64,000 nt of DNA from Alphaproteobacteria bacterium (GTDB taxonomy: Bacteria; Pseudomonadota; Alphaproteobacteria; Micavibrionales; UBA2020). The stretch lies in NCBI GenBank assembly GCA_025934695.1, contig JAICWS010000002.1, forward strand, positions 310,001-374,000. The letters run 5' to 3'. Under the pieces are notes generated by a model. It worked only from the letters and a program-made list of their open reading frames with translations. It had not been told where the DNA came from and searched no databases. Each line of letters begins with the position of its first letter. Position 1 is the first letter of the stretch. Below, in pieces: positions 26,043 through 35,026 of this stretch. Made by a program: the position numbers and the translations under genes.

Positions 26043-26197
26043 CCCCTAAGGCTTACCCCGTCGAGTATCTCTTCCGGGCCGTTTAGAAGAATGCCGCTCT
26101 TCCAAAGGCCTGCTTCCCCAATTCTATTGTGCCCTGCGATCGGTTAAGCTTTTGTAAACCAAGGCGTTAACGATCTTTTCCGTGGCGGCAGAAGGGG

Positions 26198-27025
26198 TTA
26201 ATGGGCGGGGGCGGCGAGGCCTTGCTGCTGCGCCTCTTTCTTGATCGCGGCAGCGGCGGGAAGCTCGCGCTGCTGCATGAGGCGAATCGTCACGAGGCGG
26301 GCCTTGTCGGGGTCCATGGCGGCCAGAATGGGGCCGACCTTGCGCTGGTCTTTTTCGCTCATCCGGCCGATGACAGCCATGAGCACGTCCATGTCGAGCG
26401 TGTTGAAGATCGTCGCCGCTTCCTTAGGCTTCATCTCTTCGTAAATCTTGACGAGGCTCGTGATGCGCTCGTCCTGCTCCGTCTGCTGCTGGCCGAGAAG
26501 GTTTTCCAGCTCGCCCTTGAGCTTGTTGAGCTCGGTGATCTTGTGGTCGACCTCCTGTTCGGCGGCGGACAGGAGGGCCTCGCGCTCGGCCAGGCTCTTC
26601 TCGCGCTTGTCCAGCTCGTCGCGGCGCTTGGACAGCGACTGCAGGACCTCAACTTCCGAGGCGCTGAAACTCGCATTGCCGTCGGGCGGAGGCGGCAGCG
26701 CATCGTCCTTGTTCGCATCCTTCACCGGCACGGGCGCGGCTGAAGGCGCAGCGGCCGCCGAAGCCGCGTCGTCGGGCGCATGCGCGCTGTCCTGCACTTT
26801 CTTGTCGAGATCCGCCTGGCTTGGCGCGTCTGACTCGGCCGGCGGCGGGGGCGAATGAAGCTGCTGCGGGCTGAAGCCGCCGGCATTGGCCGGGCGCGTG
26901 AGGCCGATGTCATCGCCGGATCCCTGGCCCTGGAAGGTCGCGACGTTGATGAGGCGGAAAACGAAAGCGAAAGCCAGCGCGACCGCGAGGCCGGTGAAAA
27001 TATTGGCGGGCCGAAAGATTTTCAT
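26198..27025 (-). CDS. MotE-like flagellar protein
   Basis: 275 residues. One N-terminal TM helix (about 9-27) and a Pro/Ala-rich linker. A coiled coil follows at about 130-185 (SKRRDELDKREKSLAEREA). The C-terminal domain contains EMKPKEAATIFNTLDMDVLM and DPDKARLVTIRLMQQRELP, like MotE and the MgtE N-terminal fold. In Sinorhizobium MotE is a periplasmic chaperone of MotC. The name follows family resemblance and flagellar context. Strong Shine-Dalgarno (GGGAGGG). Confidence 0.82.
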   Translation of the reverse strand: MKIFRPANIFTGLAVALAFAFVFRLINVATFQGQGSGDDIGLTRPANAGGFSPQQLHSPPPPAESDAPSQADLDKKVQDSAHAPDDAASAAAAPSAAPVPVKDANKDDALPPPPDGNASFSASEVEVLQSLSKRRDELDKREKSLAEREALLSAAEQEVDHKITELNKLKGELENLLGQQQTEQDERITSLVKIYEEMKPKEAATIFNTLDMDVLMAVIGRMSEKDQRKVGPILAAMDPDKARLVTIRLMQQRELPAAAAIKKEAQQQGLAAPAH

Positions 27026-27043
27026 GTCAACCCTCCCTTATTT

Positions 27044-27514
27044 TCAGGACGAGTGTTGCTTGGCGCGCAGGGCTTCCAGCAGTTCTTTTTCGGCACGCGT
27101 GCGCGGCATGCCGGTGGATTGCTTGTCGGTCTTTTCCATCGCGGGCTTTTCGGCTGCCGCTGCGGTTTCCTTCGGCTGCGCGGGCCCGCCACGGCGCGCC
27201 AGCGTCTCCAGGCGCTCGGCCAGGCTGTCGCCCGCTTGCACGATGATCTCGAGCTCGTCGGCCAGGCCGCGCGCGGCATTGATCTTGTCCTGCAGCCTGT
27301 CCCCGCTCTGCTGCGCGGCTTCCCTTAAAGACCGGGTCGCTGCGTCGGCGCGCGACGTCGCGTTGTTGATCGCCTCGATCAGTTTTTCGAAGGCCTTGCG
27401 GTCCGCGCGCATGTCGTTGAACTGGCGCGACAGGCGGCGCGCATAGATGATGGCAGCGGCCAGCGCTGCCAGCGTGATGACGTCGAGAATGAGGGTGACG
27501 TAAGGATTCATCAC
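27044..27514 (-). CDS. DUF6468-like membrane protein in fliM operon
   Basis: 156 residues. One TM helix at about 5-25 and then a long charged helix (RRLSRQFNDMRADRKAFEKL) and a Pro/Lys-rich tail ending in a short helix (KELLEALRAKQHSS). Such proteins recur directly downstream of fliM in alphaproteobacteria; I recall the family as DUF6468 but could not check this. Its ATG overlaps the fliM stop by 4 bases (ATGA), so translation is coupled. Confidence 0.75.
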   Translation of the reverse strand: MMNPYVTLILDVITLAALAAAIIYARRLSRQFNDMRADRKAFEKLIEAINNATSRADAATRSLREAAQQSGDRLQDKINAARGLADELEIIVQAGDSLAERLETLARRGGPAQPKETAAAAEKPAMEKTDKQSTGMPRTRAEKELLEALRAKQHSS

Positions 27515-28599
27515 ATATCCTCGCTCTTCTCCTCGGGCTCGATATATTCCTCGATCGAGCAGGCGATCTGGCCCTGCTTCTGGCCCACTTTCGCCATGAA
27601 CATGGAATGGTCGCCCACGCGCATCTCGATCAGGTCCTCAGGTCTAGTGTTCAGGATGACGGTCGAGCCGACCTGCCAGTTGACGAGGTCGTCGAGCGAT
27701 ACGGTCGTCTCGCCCAGGATGGCGGAGAGCTGGATGTCGGTCTGGAACAGCTCGCGCGTCAGGTGCGTCTCCCAGATCGTGTCGCGTCCGAATTTTTCGC
27801 CCATGAACATCTGCAGCAGCAGCTCGCGGATGGGCTCCAGCGTGGCGTAGGGGATGAGAATTTCGATGCGGCCGGAACGGTCGCCCATATCGATGCGCAG
27901 GCGCACGAGCACGCCCGCGTTGTTGCTCTGCGTGATGGTGGCGAAGCGCGGGTTGGTCTCGATGCGCTCGAGGCGGAAGCTGACCGGCGAGAGCGGGTCG
28001 AAGGCCGAGGACAGGTCGTTGAGCACGACATGCACCATGCGCTCGATCAGCTTGGTCTCGATGGTGGTATACGGACGGCCTTCCACCCTCAACGCCGAGG
28101 TGCCGCGCCGGCCGCCCAGCAGCACGTCGACGATCGAATAGATCAGGGCCGAGTCCACGACCATCAGGCCATGGTCGTCCCATTCCTCCGCCTTGAAGAT
28201 GCTGAGCATGGCGGGCAGGGGGATCGAGTTCAGGTAATCGCCGAAACGCACCGACGAAATATGGTCGAGGCTGATCTCGACGTTGTCGGAGGTCAGGTTG
28301 CGCAAGGAGGTCGACATCAACCGCACGAGGCGGTCGAAGACGACGTCGAGCATCGGCAGGCGCTCGTAGTTGACGAGCGCGGAGTTGATCAGCTCCATGA
28401 TGCCGGTTTTTTCGGATCCGCCGCTGTCGTCGAAGCCCAGCAGGCTGTCGATTTCCTTCTGGTCGAGGATGCGGCCGTCTTCGGTGACCGCCTCGGCGGG
28501 CGGCGTATCGTCGGCCAGCTGGTTCCATTCCGCCAGCTTGTCCTTGTCGTCGGCCAGCGCCACGTCGGTCGGCAGTCCCTTGTCGGTCGGCTTGTTCAT
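27511..28599 (-). CDS. fliM: flagellar motor switch protein FliM
   Basis: 362 residues. The N-terminal CheY-binding-type motif is QKEIDSLLGF (about 48-57). The middle domain includes FDRLVRLMSTSLRNLTSDNV and SIPLPAMLSIFKAEEW. The C-terminal SpoA domain includes LDDLVNWQVGSTVILN. It forms the C-ring with FliG and FliN and binds phospho-CheY to switch rotation. The N-terminus is somewhat extended, with about 45 acidic residues before the EIDSLL motif. It overlaps fliL by 4 bases. Confidence 0.96.
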   Translation of the reverse strand: MNKPTDKGLPTDVALADDKDKLAEWNQLADDTPPAEAVTEDGRILDQKEIDSLLGFDDSGGSEKTGIMELINSALVNYERLPMLDVVFDRLVRLMSTSLRNLTSDNVEISLDHISSVRFGDYLNSIPLPAMLSIFKAEEWDDHGLMVVDSALIYSIVDVLLGGRRGTSALRVEGRPYTTIETKLIERMVHVVLNDLSSAFDPLSPVSFRLERIETNPRFATITQSNNAGVLVRLRIDMGDRSGRIEILIPYATLEPIRELLLQMFMGEKFGRDTIWETHLTRELFQTDIQLSAILGETTVSLDDLVNWQVGSTVILNTRPEDLIEMRVGDHSMFMAKVGQKQGQIACSIEEYIEPEEKSEDM

Positions 28600-29234
28600 T
28601 GGACCAGTATCTCCTGGAACAGCACGTCGCGGACCTTGACATCGGGCGCGGCGGCCCGGACGCGGCTTAACAGCTCGATTTTCATGCGGTACATGCCCGA
28701 CGATCCTTTCAGATCCTCCAGGCGCAGTTCACGCAGGTAAGTCTGGAACTGGTCGACGACGCGCGGCTCGATGCTGCTGAAGGCTTTCGCGTCGTCCTTG
28801 CTCTCCAGCTCGACCTGCAGGGTGATCTTCAGATAGCGCGGCGCCTTCGACGTCGTCTGCAGGTTCACGATCATGGGTTGCAGCTCGACGAACTGGCCGG
28901 GCGGCTGCGCCGCCGTCTGCTGCGCCAGTTCCTGGGCGCAGGCGGCGTAATCCTTGCTGTCCTCGGTGACGGTGCTGCAATCGACTTTTTTCTGCTGGAA
29001 TTTCGCCAGGAAGCCGCCGTAATAGGCGACGGCGCCCGCGATCGCGATAATCAGGACCGGCGCCATGACGAAGAGAAGAAGCTTCTTTTTGGAGACCGGG
29101 CCGCCGCCATCGGCATCGCCGCCATCGGCGGCCATATCGTCAGACGGCGCGACCATATCCTTGTCGACCGCCTTCAGTTCGGGCTTCATAGAAGCCTTGT
29201 CGCCGTCCTTCTTGGCTTTCTTGGTCTCTGCCAT
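28596..29234 (-). CDS. fliL: flagellar basal-body protein FliL
   Basis: 212 residues from the ATG at 29234, preceded by AAGGGG 6 bases upstream. The cytoplasmic Lys/Asp-rich N-terminus is followed by one TM helix (about 50-72). The periplasmic stomatin-like FliL domain contains FVELQPMIVNL and ends VLFQEILVQ. FliL surrounds the stator and modulates torque. It is the first gene of the leftward operon fliL-fliM-DUF6468-motE, downstream of the sigma-54 type promoter at 29292. Confidence 0.93.
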   Translation of the reverse strand: MAETKKAKKDGDKASMKPELKAVDKDMVAPSDDMAADGGDADGGGPVSKKKLLLFVMAPVLIIAIAGAVAYYGGFLAKFQQKKVDCSTVTEDSKDYAACAQELAQQTAAQPPGQFVELQPMIVNLQTTSKAPRYLKITLQVELESKDDAKAFSSIEPRVVDQFQTYLRELRLEDLKGSSGMYRMKIELLSRVRAAAPDVKVRDVLFQEILVQ

Positions 29235-29291
29235 CCCCGGCCCCTTATGACAATCCAAAATCAGGGACTGCCAGTAAACTCCTCATAACCC

Positions 29292-29307
29292 TGCATATAT
29301 CGTGCCA
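29292..29307 (-). promoter_or_regulatory. sigma-54 type promoter for the fliL operon
   Basis: The minus strand reads TGGCACGATATATGCA (29307-29292). The -24 GG and -12 GC are separated by exactly 10 bases and the -24 element TGGCAC is perfect. The start would be near 29281, about 47 bases upstream of the fliL ATG. Confidence 0.65.
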
Positions 29308-29525
29308 CGATTAATATAGTTTGTCAGTTTCATTTTATCAGGAATTGCGGGCGCGATTGTAATCAGTTTTCGTAAAAATCACGGCAACCCGGAAACGCCC
29401 ATAACCGATGTTTTGGAAAAAATTTCCGCCCAGGCCGAAGGCGCGTGCCTTGCCCGCCGCGGTTTTGCCACGCACGAAGCCCGTTGCGCTGTTGCTAACA
29501 TACTGAAAAATAGAACCAATCAGGT

Positions 29526-29542
29526 TTGGCATGGTTTCTGCA
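29526..29542 (+). promoter_or_regulatory. sigma-54 type promoter for the flgF operon
   Basis: TTGGCATGGTTTCTGCA at 29526-29542 has GG (29528-29529) and GC (29540-29541) 10 bases apart, as sigma-54 needs. It lies 97 bases upstream of the flgF ATG and faces away from the fliL promoter. The remaining sequence from 29308 to 29638 shows no convincing gene. Confidence 0.55.
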
Positions 29543-29638
29543 TTACCTTTCTGCGGGTTAATCGTGACCGTGTCCTCAAGCTGCAAAAAAACAAATTAGG
29601 GGACGCGGGCGGATAAGAAAGTCAAAGGTGGTCCAACA

Positions 29639-30367
29639 ATGGAAAATATCTCCTATGTCGGAGCGTCACAGCAGGTGGCGCTTGCCCAGCAGATCGAAGT
29701 GACGGCGAACAACATCGCCAACATGAACACGCCGGGCTTCAAAGCGAAGGAGATGCTGTTCACGGATTACATCACCACGCCGAAAAACGGCGCCCCCATC
29801 CATCAGTCCAACGACTACGCGACGTATCGCGATCTTTCCATGGGGAACCTCAGCCAGACCTTCAACCCGCTCGACGTCGCCATCGACGGCAAGGGGTATT
29901 TCGTGGTGCAGACGCCCGAGGGCGATACCCGCTACACCCGCGCCGGATCCTTCTCGCTCAATTCGCAAAGCCAGCTCGTCGACCAGTCGGGCGATGTGGT
30001 CCTCGGTGACTCCGGCAGCCCGCTCGTCGTCCAGACCAGCGCCAAGCGCGTCACCATCGGCATCGACGGCAAAATCGCGTCGGAACAGGGCGACATCGGC
30101 AGGCTCAAGGTCGTCAGCTTCGACAACGAACAACAGCTGATCAACGTCGGCGACAACCTCTATGACGCCGGCTCCCAGCCCGAGCAGACGATCGACTCGG
30201 TGCATGTCGAGCAGGGCGTGCTGGAAGGCTCGAACGTGAACCCGATCTCCGAGATGAACAAGATGATTTCACTGATGCGGATGTTCCAGGCCGCGCAGAA
30301 CATGCTGCAGGACGACCACAACCGCATCACCGACGCGATCAGCAAACTGACGCAAGTGTCGGCCTAA
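29639..30367 (+). CDS. flgF: flagellar basal-body rod protein FlgF
   Basis: 242 residues. The rod-protein N-terminal motif is ANNIANMNTPGFKAKEM at about 22-38. The central region contains NPLDVAIDGKGYFVVQTPEG and RYTRAGSFSLNSQ. The C-terminus has the conserved helix (MNKMISLMRMFQAAQNMLQD). FlgF is part of the proximal rod. It is the first gene of flgF-flgG-flgA-flgH and has AAAGGTGG upstream of the ATG. Confidence 0.95.
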   Translation: MENISYVGASQQVALAQQIEVTANNIANMNTPGFKAKEMLFTDYITTPKNGAPIHQSNDYATYRDLSMGNLSQTFNPLDVAIDGKGYFVVQTPEGDTRYTRAGSFSLNSQSQLVDQSGDVVLGDSGSPLVVQTSAKRVTIGIDGKIASEQGDIGRLKVVSFDNEQQLINVGDNLYDAGSQPEQTIDSVHVEQGVLEGSNVNPISEMNKMISLMRMFQAAQNMLQDDHNRITDAISKLTQVSA

Positions 30368-30389
30368 AGGAATTGAAGGAGGATAGACA

Positions 30390-31178
30390 ATGTCACTGAC
30401 CCTCGACATCGGCGCCACCGGGATGCTCGCGCAGCAGCTCAACGTTGACGTGATCTCCAACAACATCGCCAACATGACGACGACCGGCTACAAGCGCCAG
30501 CGCGCCGAATTCCAGGATCTGCTCTACCAGACGACGATCCGCCCGGGCGCCCAATCGTCCGAACAGGGCACGACGATCCCCTCGGGTATCCAGCAGGGTC
30601 TCGGCGTGAAGACCGGTTCGGTCTACCGCATCAACGAACAGGGCTCGCTCCAGGTCACCGGCAACAAGCTCGACCTCGCGGTCCAGGGCGCGGGCTACTT
30701 CCAGATCCTGATGCCCGACGGCACCACCGCCTATACGCGCGACGGCTCCTTCCAGGTCGACCAGAATGGGCATATCGTCACCTCCCAAGGTTACGAGCTC
30801 GAGCCCGGCATCACCATCCCGACCGATGCCGTGGACGTGACCATCAACTCCGCCGGCCAGGTGCTCGTCAAGCTGCAGAACCAGACCAACCTGAACGTGG
30901 CGGGCCAGATCCAGCTCGCGGTCTTCCCGAACGAAGCGGGCCTCGACGCGCAGGGCAACAACCTCTTCAAGGACACCGAGGCCTCGGGCAAGGCGGTCCT
31001 CGGCAATCCCGGCGACACCGGCTACGGCACGCTGCAGCAGGGGTCGCTCGAGTCATCGAACGTCAACATCGTGCAGGAAATCACGTCGCTCATCCAGGCG
31101 CAGCGCGCTTACGAAATGAACTCGAAGGTCATCCAGGCCGGCGACGACATGCTGACCACGATCACGCAGATCCGCTAA
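30390..31178 (+). CDS. flgG: flagellar distal rod protein FlgG
   Basis: 262 residues, the standard FlgG length. The N-terminal motif is VISNNIANMTTTGYKRQRAE. The domain contains LQVTGNKLDLAVQGAGYFQI and the C-terminal LESSNVNIVQEITSLIQAQR. It forms the distal rod. A strong Shine-Dalgarno (AAGGAGG) lies 9 bases before the ATG. It is 22 bases downstream of flgF. Confidence 0.97.
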   Translation: MSLTLDIGATGMLAQQLNVDVISNNIANMTTTGYKRQRAEFQDLLYQTTIRPGAQSSEQGTTIPSGIQQGLGVKTGSVYRINEQGSLQVTGNKLDLAVQGAGYFQILMPDGTTAYTRDGSFQVDQNGHIVTSQGYELEPGITIPTDAVDVTINSAGQVLVKLQNQTNLNVAGQIQLAVFPNEAGLDAQGNNLFKDTEASGKAVLGNPGDTGYGTLQQGSLESSNVNIVQEITSLIQAQRAYEMNSKVIQAGDDMLTTITQIR

Positions 31179-31209
31179 CCAGGGTTTTGGGAGTTAAGGG
31201 GTAGGGAAC

Positions 31210-32190
31210 ATGTTTCAGATCGACAACGTCAAAAAGCCAGATATGAAGCGCCTGATGATGGCGGTCGCCATGGTGGCCTTCGTCGTCAACAGCGCTTGGG
31301 CCGCCGACCTCACGCCGAAAAGCGACGTAACGCTCACCTCCGACAGTCTGACGCTCGGCGATATCTTCTCGGGCGTCGATCACGACTCATCCTATGTGCT
31401 GGCCCCGGCCCCGGGCTATGGCCATACGCTGACCCTGAACGCGAAGGACCTGCAGCGCGTCTCCGAGGCCTTCAATCTCGGCTGGGCACCCGTAACGGGC
31501 CACGAGCAGACGGTCATCCACCGCTCCTCGCACGACGTCGATCACTTCGCCATCGAGGCGGCGGTCGGCAAGGGCATGTCCGACGCGGTCAAGGGCCAGC
31601 GCTTCGACGTCGAACTGTCCGACCGCAATATTTCCTTTCACGTGCCCGAAGACCAGCCGACGACGGTCCGGGCCGACAACCTGCGTTATGACATGGCGGC
31701 GGGCACCTTCAGCGCCACGATCGAAGCGCCCGCCAGCGGCGCGCATCAAGCGGTCAAGCGCGACGTCAGCGGCAAGATCTTCCCGCTCGTTTCCGTGCCC
31801 GTGCTGCATAGCGCGATGCGCCAGGGCGACACCATCGCGGCTTCCGACATCGACCACATCGACATGCGCAGCTGCAACGTCGCCGCTTCGACCATCGTGG
31901 AGGATTCGAAACTGATAGGCATGTCGCCGCGCCGCGGCATCATGCCGCTGCGGCCCATCGCCGCCAGCGAAATCACGCCGCCGCAGCTTATCAAGAAGGG
32001 CGATACCGTCATCATGGAAATGAAGTCGGCGCTCATGACGCTGACCGTGCAGGGCAAGGCGCTCGACAACGGCGCCGAAGGCGACAGCGTGCGGGTCGAG
32101 AATCCGACGTCGAACCATGTCGTCCAGGCCATCGTCACCGGCGCGAAGACCGTCTCGGTCGCGGCGCCCGCGGCGGACAGCGGCACATAA
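31210..32190 (+). CDS. flgA: flagellar P-ring formation chaperone FlgA
   Basis: 326 residues. Signal peptide with a hydrophobic core MMAVAMVAFVVNSAWA and likely cleavage near residue 32; a start at the second Met (31243) would give a more standard signal but has a weaker ribosome site. The C-terminal SAF-like domain (about 195-320) contains VPVLHSAMRQGDTIAASDID and GMSPRRGIMPLRPI, typical of FlgA. It assists FlgI polymerisation in the periplasm. Confidence 0.92.
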   Translation: MFQIDNVKKPDMKRLMMAVAMVAFVVNSAWAADLTPKSDVTLTSDSLTLGDIFSGVDHDSSYVLAPAPGYGHTLTLNAKDLQRVSEAFNLGWAPVTGHEQTVIHRSSHDVDHFAIEAAVGKGMSDAVKGQRFDVELSDRNISFHVPEDQPTTVRADNLRYDMAAGTFSATIEAPASGAHQAVKRDVSGKIFPLVSVPVLHSAMRQGDTIAASDIDHIDMRSCNVAASTIVEDSKLIGMSPRRGIMPLRPIAASEITPPQLIKKGDTVIMEMKSALMTLTVQGKALDNGAEGDSVRVENPTSNHVVQAIVTGAKTVSVAAPAADSGT

Positions 32191-32219
32191 GAAGAATTCA
32201 ATCGAGGGAGTAAGGGAAA

Positions 32220-33005
32220 ATGAAAAACAAGAACACGAAAATCTGGGTGGAACTGTCGAGAAAGACGGCGCTGGCGGTGTCCTGCGCGGCGCTGCTGTCG
32301 CTCACCGCCTGCAGCGGCGCGTTGGACCAGCTGTCGCGCGTCGGCAAAACGCCGCCGATGGCTCCCGTCGACAACGCCTACCAGCAAAGGGGCGCCTACC
32401 GGCCCGTCGCCATGCCGATGCCGATGGAGGTCGCCGTCAACAAGCAGGCGAATTCGCTGTGGGAGCCCGCCCGCCAGACCTTCTTCAAGGATCAGCGCGC
32501 CAACAAGGTGGGGGATATCGTGACCATCCTGATCGACATCAACGACCTCGGCAACCTCACGAACGAAACGAAGACGACGCGCACCAATACAGAGGACCAG
32601 GGCCTGTCGAATTTCCTGGGCCTCGAAAGCCTGGGCAGTAAAGTGTTGCCTCATACCTATGATCCGTCGCACCTGGTCGGCCTGAACTCCGACCAGGAGA
32701 AGGACGGCAAAGGCACGCTCAACCGGCAGGAGCAGATCCAGCTCAAGCTCGCGGCGGAAGTGACGCAGGTGCTGCCCAACGGCAACTTCGTCATCAAGGG
32801 CCGCCAGCAGGTCCGCGTCGACTACGAGTTGCGCGACCTGACGCTCGACGGCGTCATTCGGCCCGAAGACATCCTGAACAACAACTCGGTTTCTTACGAA
32901 AAGATTGCAGAAGCCCGCATTTCCTACGGCGGCAAAGGCTCGATGAGCGACATCCAGCAATCGCGCTGGGGCGACCAGGTCATCGACGCGGTGTTCCCCT
33001 TCTAG
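32220..33005 (+). CDS. flgH: flagellar L-ring lipoprotein FlgH
   Basis: 261 residues. Lipoprotein signal with lipobox LTAC (Cys 31). FlgH motifs: LWEPARQTFFKDQRANKVGD, then VTILIDINDLGNLTNETKTT, and the C-terminal LTLDGVIRPEDILNNNSVSY, ending with QSRWGDQVIDAVFPF. It forms the outer-membrane L-ring. It is the last gene of the rightward flagellar operon: the terminator at 33084 follows, and flgI and flgJ are not next to it. Confidence 0.96.
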   Translation: MKNKNTKIWVELSRKTALAVSCAALLSLTACSGALDQLSRVGKTPPMAPVDNAYQQRGAYRPVAMPMPMEVAVNKQANSLWEPARQTFFKDQRANKVGDIVTILIDINDLGNLTNETKTTRTNTEDQGLSNFLGLESLGSKVLPHTYDPSHLVGLNSDQEKDGKGTLNRQEQIQLKLAAEVTQVLPNGNFVIKGRQQVRVDYELRDLTLDGVIRPEDILNNNSVSYEKIAEARISYGGKGSMSDIQQSRWGDQVIDAVFPF

Positions 33006-33083
33006 GAATATCGATCAAGCAGAATACGATTTGGAGAGATTAACCCTGACCACCCCAACTTTTTCAGGTTCTATCCTGAAACG

Positions 33084-33113
33084 GGCCGGCGCAAGCCGGC
33101 CTTTTTTCTTTTT
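33084..33113 (+). terminator. Rho-independent terminator of the flgF-flgH operon
   Basis: GGCCGGC (33084-33090), GCAA tetraloop, GCCGGCC (33095-33101), then TTTTTTCTTTTT. It overlaps the stop of the convergent 33112 gene. Confidence 0.92.
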
Positions 33114-33546
33114 AGCGCGGGCGCGGCAGCTTGCGGTGTTTTACCGGATCGACAATCTCGGGGCGCTCCCAGCAGATGCCCGGTGGCACGTTGGTCGTGA
33201 GGCCGGTCGTCGGCAGCAGATGGTCGAGGTCGATCTTCTCGGAAATGCGCCCGATATCGGGAATGGTCTTCAAGGCGGCCAAGCCTTTGTCGGTTGTGAT
33301 CACCCAGATCATGTCGTTCGACCCGCCGTCATAGCCGGAACCGTCGTTGACAATCCGGCCGCCATGTTTCGTCGTCACGCGTTCCTCGACCGTCTGCGCG
33401 AGGCTCATCAGTTTTTTGCGCAAGGCCGCCCGTTTCCACGGCTCGCCCACCGCGGGGCCTTTCGCGCGGATCTCGTCCGGCAGTTTGGGATGCGCGGTGA
33501 CGATCAGGTAGTCCTTCATGCCGTCATTGGGATCTTCGATGCTCAA
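33112..33546 (-). CDS. hypothetical protein
   Basis: 144 residues from TTG 33546, which has AGAGG 6 bases upstream; an internal ATG at 33519 is the alternative. Not recognised. It is a mixed alpha/beta protein with MKDYLIVTAHPKLPDEIRAK, a Gly/Asp-rich turn (NDGSGYDGGSNDMIWVITTD) and a basic C-terminus (KHRKLPRPR). No signal or membrane segment. The pattern of a strand, a loop and an aromatic-flanked strand recalls small binding domains but gives no function. Confidence 0.6.
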   Translation of the reverse strand: MSIEDPNDGMKDYLIVTAHPKLPDEIRAKGPAVGEPWKRAALRKKLMSLAQTVEERVTTKHGGRIVNDGSGYDGGSNDMIWVITTDKGLAALKTIPDIGRISEKIDLDHLLPTTGLTTNVPPGICWERPEIVDPVKHRKLPRPR

Positions 33547-33661
33547 AATGGGCCTCTTCTAATGCAGCCCGATCATAACTAATTTACATAACAAGTCAAT
33601 TGAAAAATAGGGAGCAGCTGCGCCCTATCGCGGCGATGAACTGGCGAAAAATGAGGTGGGA

Positions 33662-34876
33662 TTAACCCCGCGCGTCGCCCTTGAAGCGCAGGCGGAAGGG
33701 CTGGCCCTTTTTCCAGACCAGTTCGGGCGTGTCGATGCGCATGGAGTCGAGGAAGATGCGGCCTTCCTGCGCCAGACCCGCGTCGCAGACTTGCGTGAAT
33801 TCGACCGCCTGTGCCAGCTCGCCCTTGATCTTGTGGACGCGGTTGGCGCTGTAATTGAAGACATAGGTCAGCGGCAGCCCATCCTTGTCGCGTGAGCAGA
33901 TTTCGACCTGGTCGGCGCCGGGTGGCACCACGGTGCCATCGTCATTGGGCAGCCAGCGCTCGCTGCTCTTCCAGCCGCGCGCGAGGCTCTGGCGGTAAAT
34001 TTCCTTCTGGCCGTTCACGCGCACTTCCACGGCGGCGGCTTCTTCGGCGAAAGTCTCGTCGACGATGCCGCGATGCTTCAACCAGTCCAGGAACGGCTTG
34101 CGTTCTTCCGCCGTGATGTCGCGGTCGCCGCCGAAAACGCGCTGGTAATAAAAGCTGTTCATGTAAGCTTCGACGAACTGCCGCGGCTGCAACAGGTTGT
34201 TGTCGAGAATGGCGTCCAGATGCGCCTCGTGCCCGCGCGCGGCCGCGCGGATGGCGGCCTGCGCGAGCATCATCTGCTGCTCGGCGCGGTGCAGGGTAGA
34301 ATGGCTGTCGGTCAGCTGCGCGAACGTCTTTGCGATCAGCGCAAAGACGCCGCTGCCCGGCTTTTCCGCGGCGGGGATCAGGGTGCTGCGCGTATAATGC
34401 TCGATCTCCTGACGCACAGCATCGTCGGCGTCCGCGCAACTGGTCTGCTTCTTCTCGGCGAATTTCAGCAGCAGGTAGGCGGCGGTGACATTGTCGGTCT
34501 CGGCGGCTTTCGCCAGACCTTCGGACACACGCAGGTTGCCATCGAAGCCCAGGCTCTTGACGCCGCCCAGCAGCAAATGCCCGGTTTCGCGCAAAGGCCG
34601 GTTTATGAGGTACCAGACGCGCCAGTTCTGTCCCGTCTCGATGGCCGAGATCAGCGCGCTTGCGACATCGCCGGTCGTCGCATTGCGGATTTTACGGGCC
34701 CAGCGGCGGTCGGCCCGGGTGGGCGCCGGCACGCTGATATCCTGTTCCTGGCCCGCGATGTTGAGGTAGGACGAGGGTTCAGCTTCAGGCGCGACCTCGC
34801 TGGCGTCGCGTTTGAACTTCTTCCAGATATATTCCAGCATCGGCTGCCCGAAAAAATGTTTGAAAAGATGGCCCAT
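33662..34876 (-). CDS. hypothetical helical protein
   Basis: 404 residues, not recognised. The first 300 residues are helical, with short repeating units (ALISAIETGQNWRVWYLINR, GLAKAAETDNVTAAYLLLKF, AAIRAAARGHEAHLDAILDN) that resemble a degenerate ankyrin/solenoid. The last 100 residues are beta-rich (QVEICSRDKDGLPLTYVFNY, FRLRFKGDARG). No signal peptide. It stands alone between a convergent and a divergent gene. Confidence 0.65.
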   Translation of the reverse strand: MGHLFKHFFGQPMLEYIWKKFKRDASEVAPEAEPSSYLNIAGQEQDISVPAPTRADRRWARKIRNATTGDVASALISAIETGQNWRVWYLINRPLRETGHLLLGGVKSLGFDGNLRVSEGLAKAAETDNVTAAYLLLKFAEKKQTSCADADDAVRQEIEHYTRSTLIPAAEKPGSGVFALIAKTFAQLTDSHSTLHRAEQQMMLAQAAIRAAARGHEAHLDAILDNNLLQPRQFVEAYMNSFYYQRVFGGDRDITAEERKPFLDWLKHRGIVDETFAEEAAAVEVRVNGQKEIYRQSLARGWKSSERWLPNDDGTVVPPGADQVEICSRDKDGLPLTYVFNYSANRVHKIKGELAQAVEFTQVCDAGLAQEGRIFLDSMRIDTPELVWKKGQPFRLRFKGDARG

Positions 34877-34975
34877 AATACAGGGCGGGGGCCTTTAGTC
34901 AATCAGCGGGGGAACGAAGAGGGCGCCGGAAAACCATTGAAATCATTGTTCAAAAAAATCATTGCCCATAAAGAC

Positions 34976-35002
34976 GGAATAACTTATGAATATTGTTATT
35001 CC
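34976..35002. promoter_or_regulatory. inverted repeat upstream of the 35027 gene
   Basis: GGAATAAC (34976-34983) and GTTATTCC (34995-35002) are perfect 8-base arms around 11 bases, 25 bases before the ATG at 35027. It may be an operator or a leader stem. Confidence 0.4.
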
Positions 35003-35026
35003 TGATCAAAACCGGCCAAACGGAAA

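Noticed and set aside
29338-29586. Minus-strand frame of 82 codons upstream of fliL
   Set aside because: It has protein-like composition from the second Met, but a poor ribosome site, and it overlaps the candidate flgF promoter on the other strand. Not enough to call a gene.
33662-34876. Calling this a third ankyrin protein
   Set aside because: The helical units lack the G-TPLH-type ankyrin signature; left as hypothetical.
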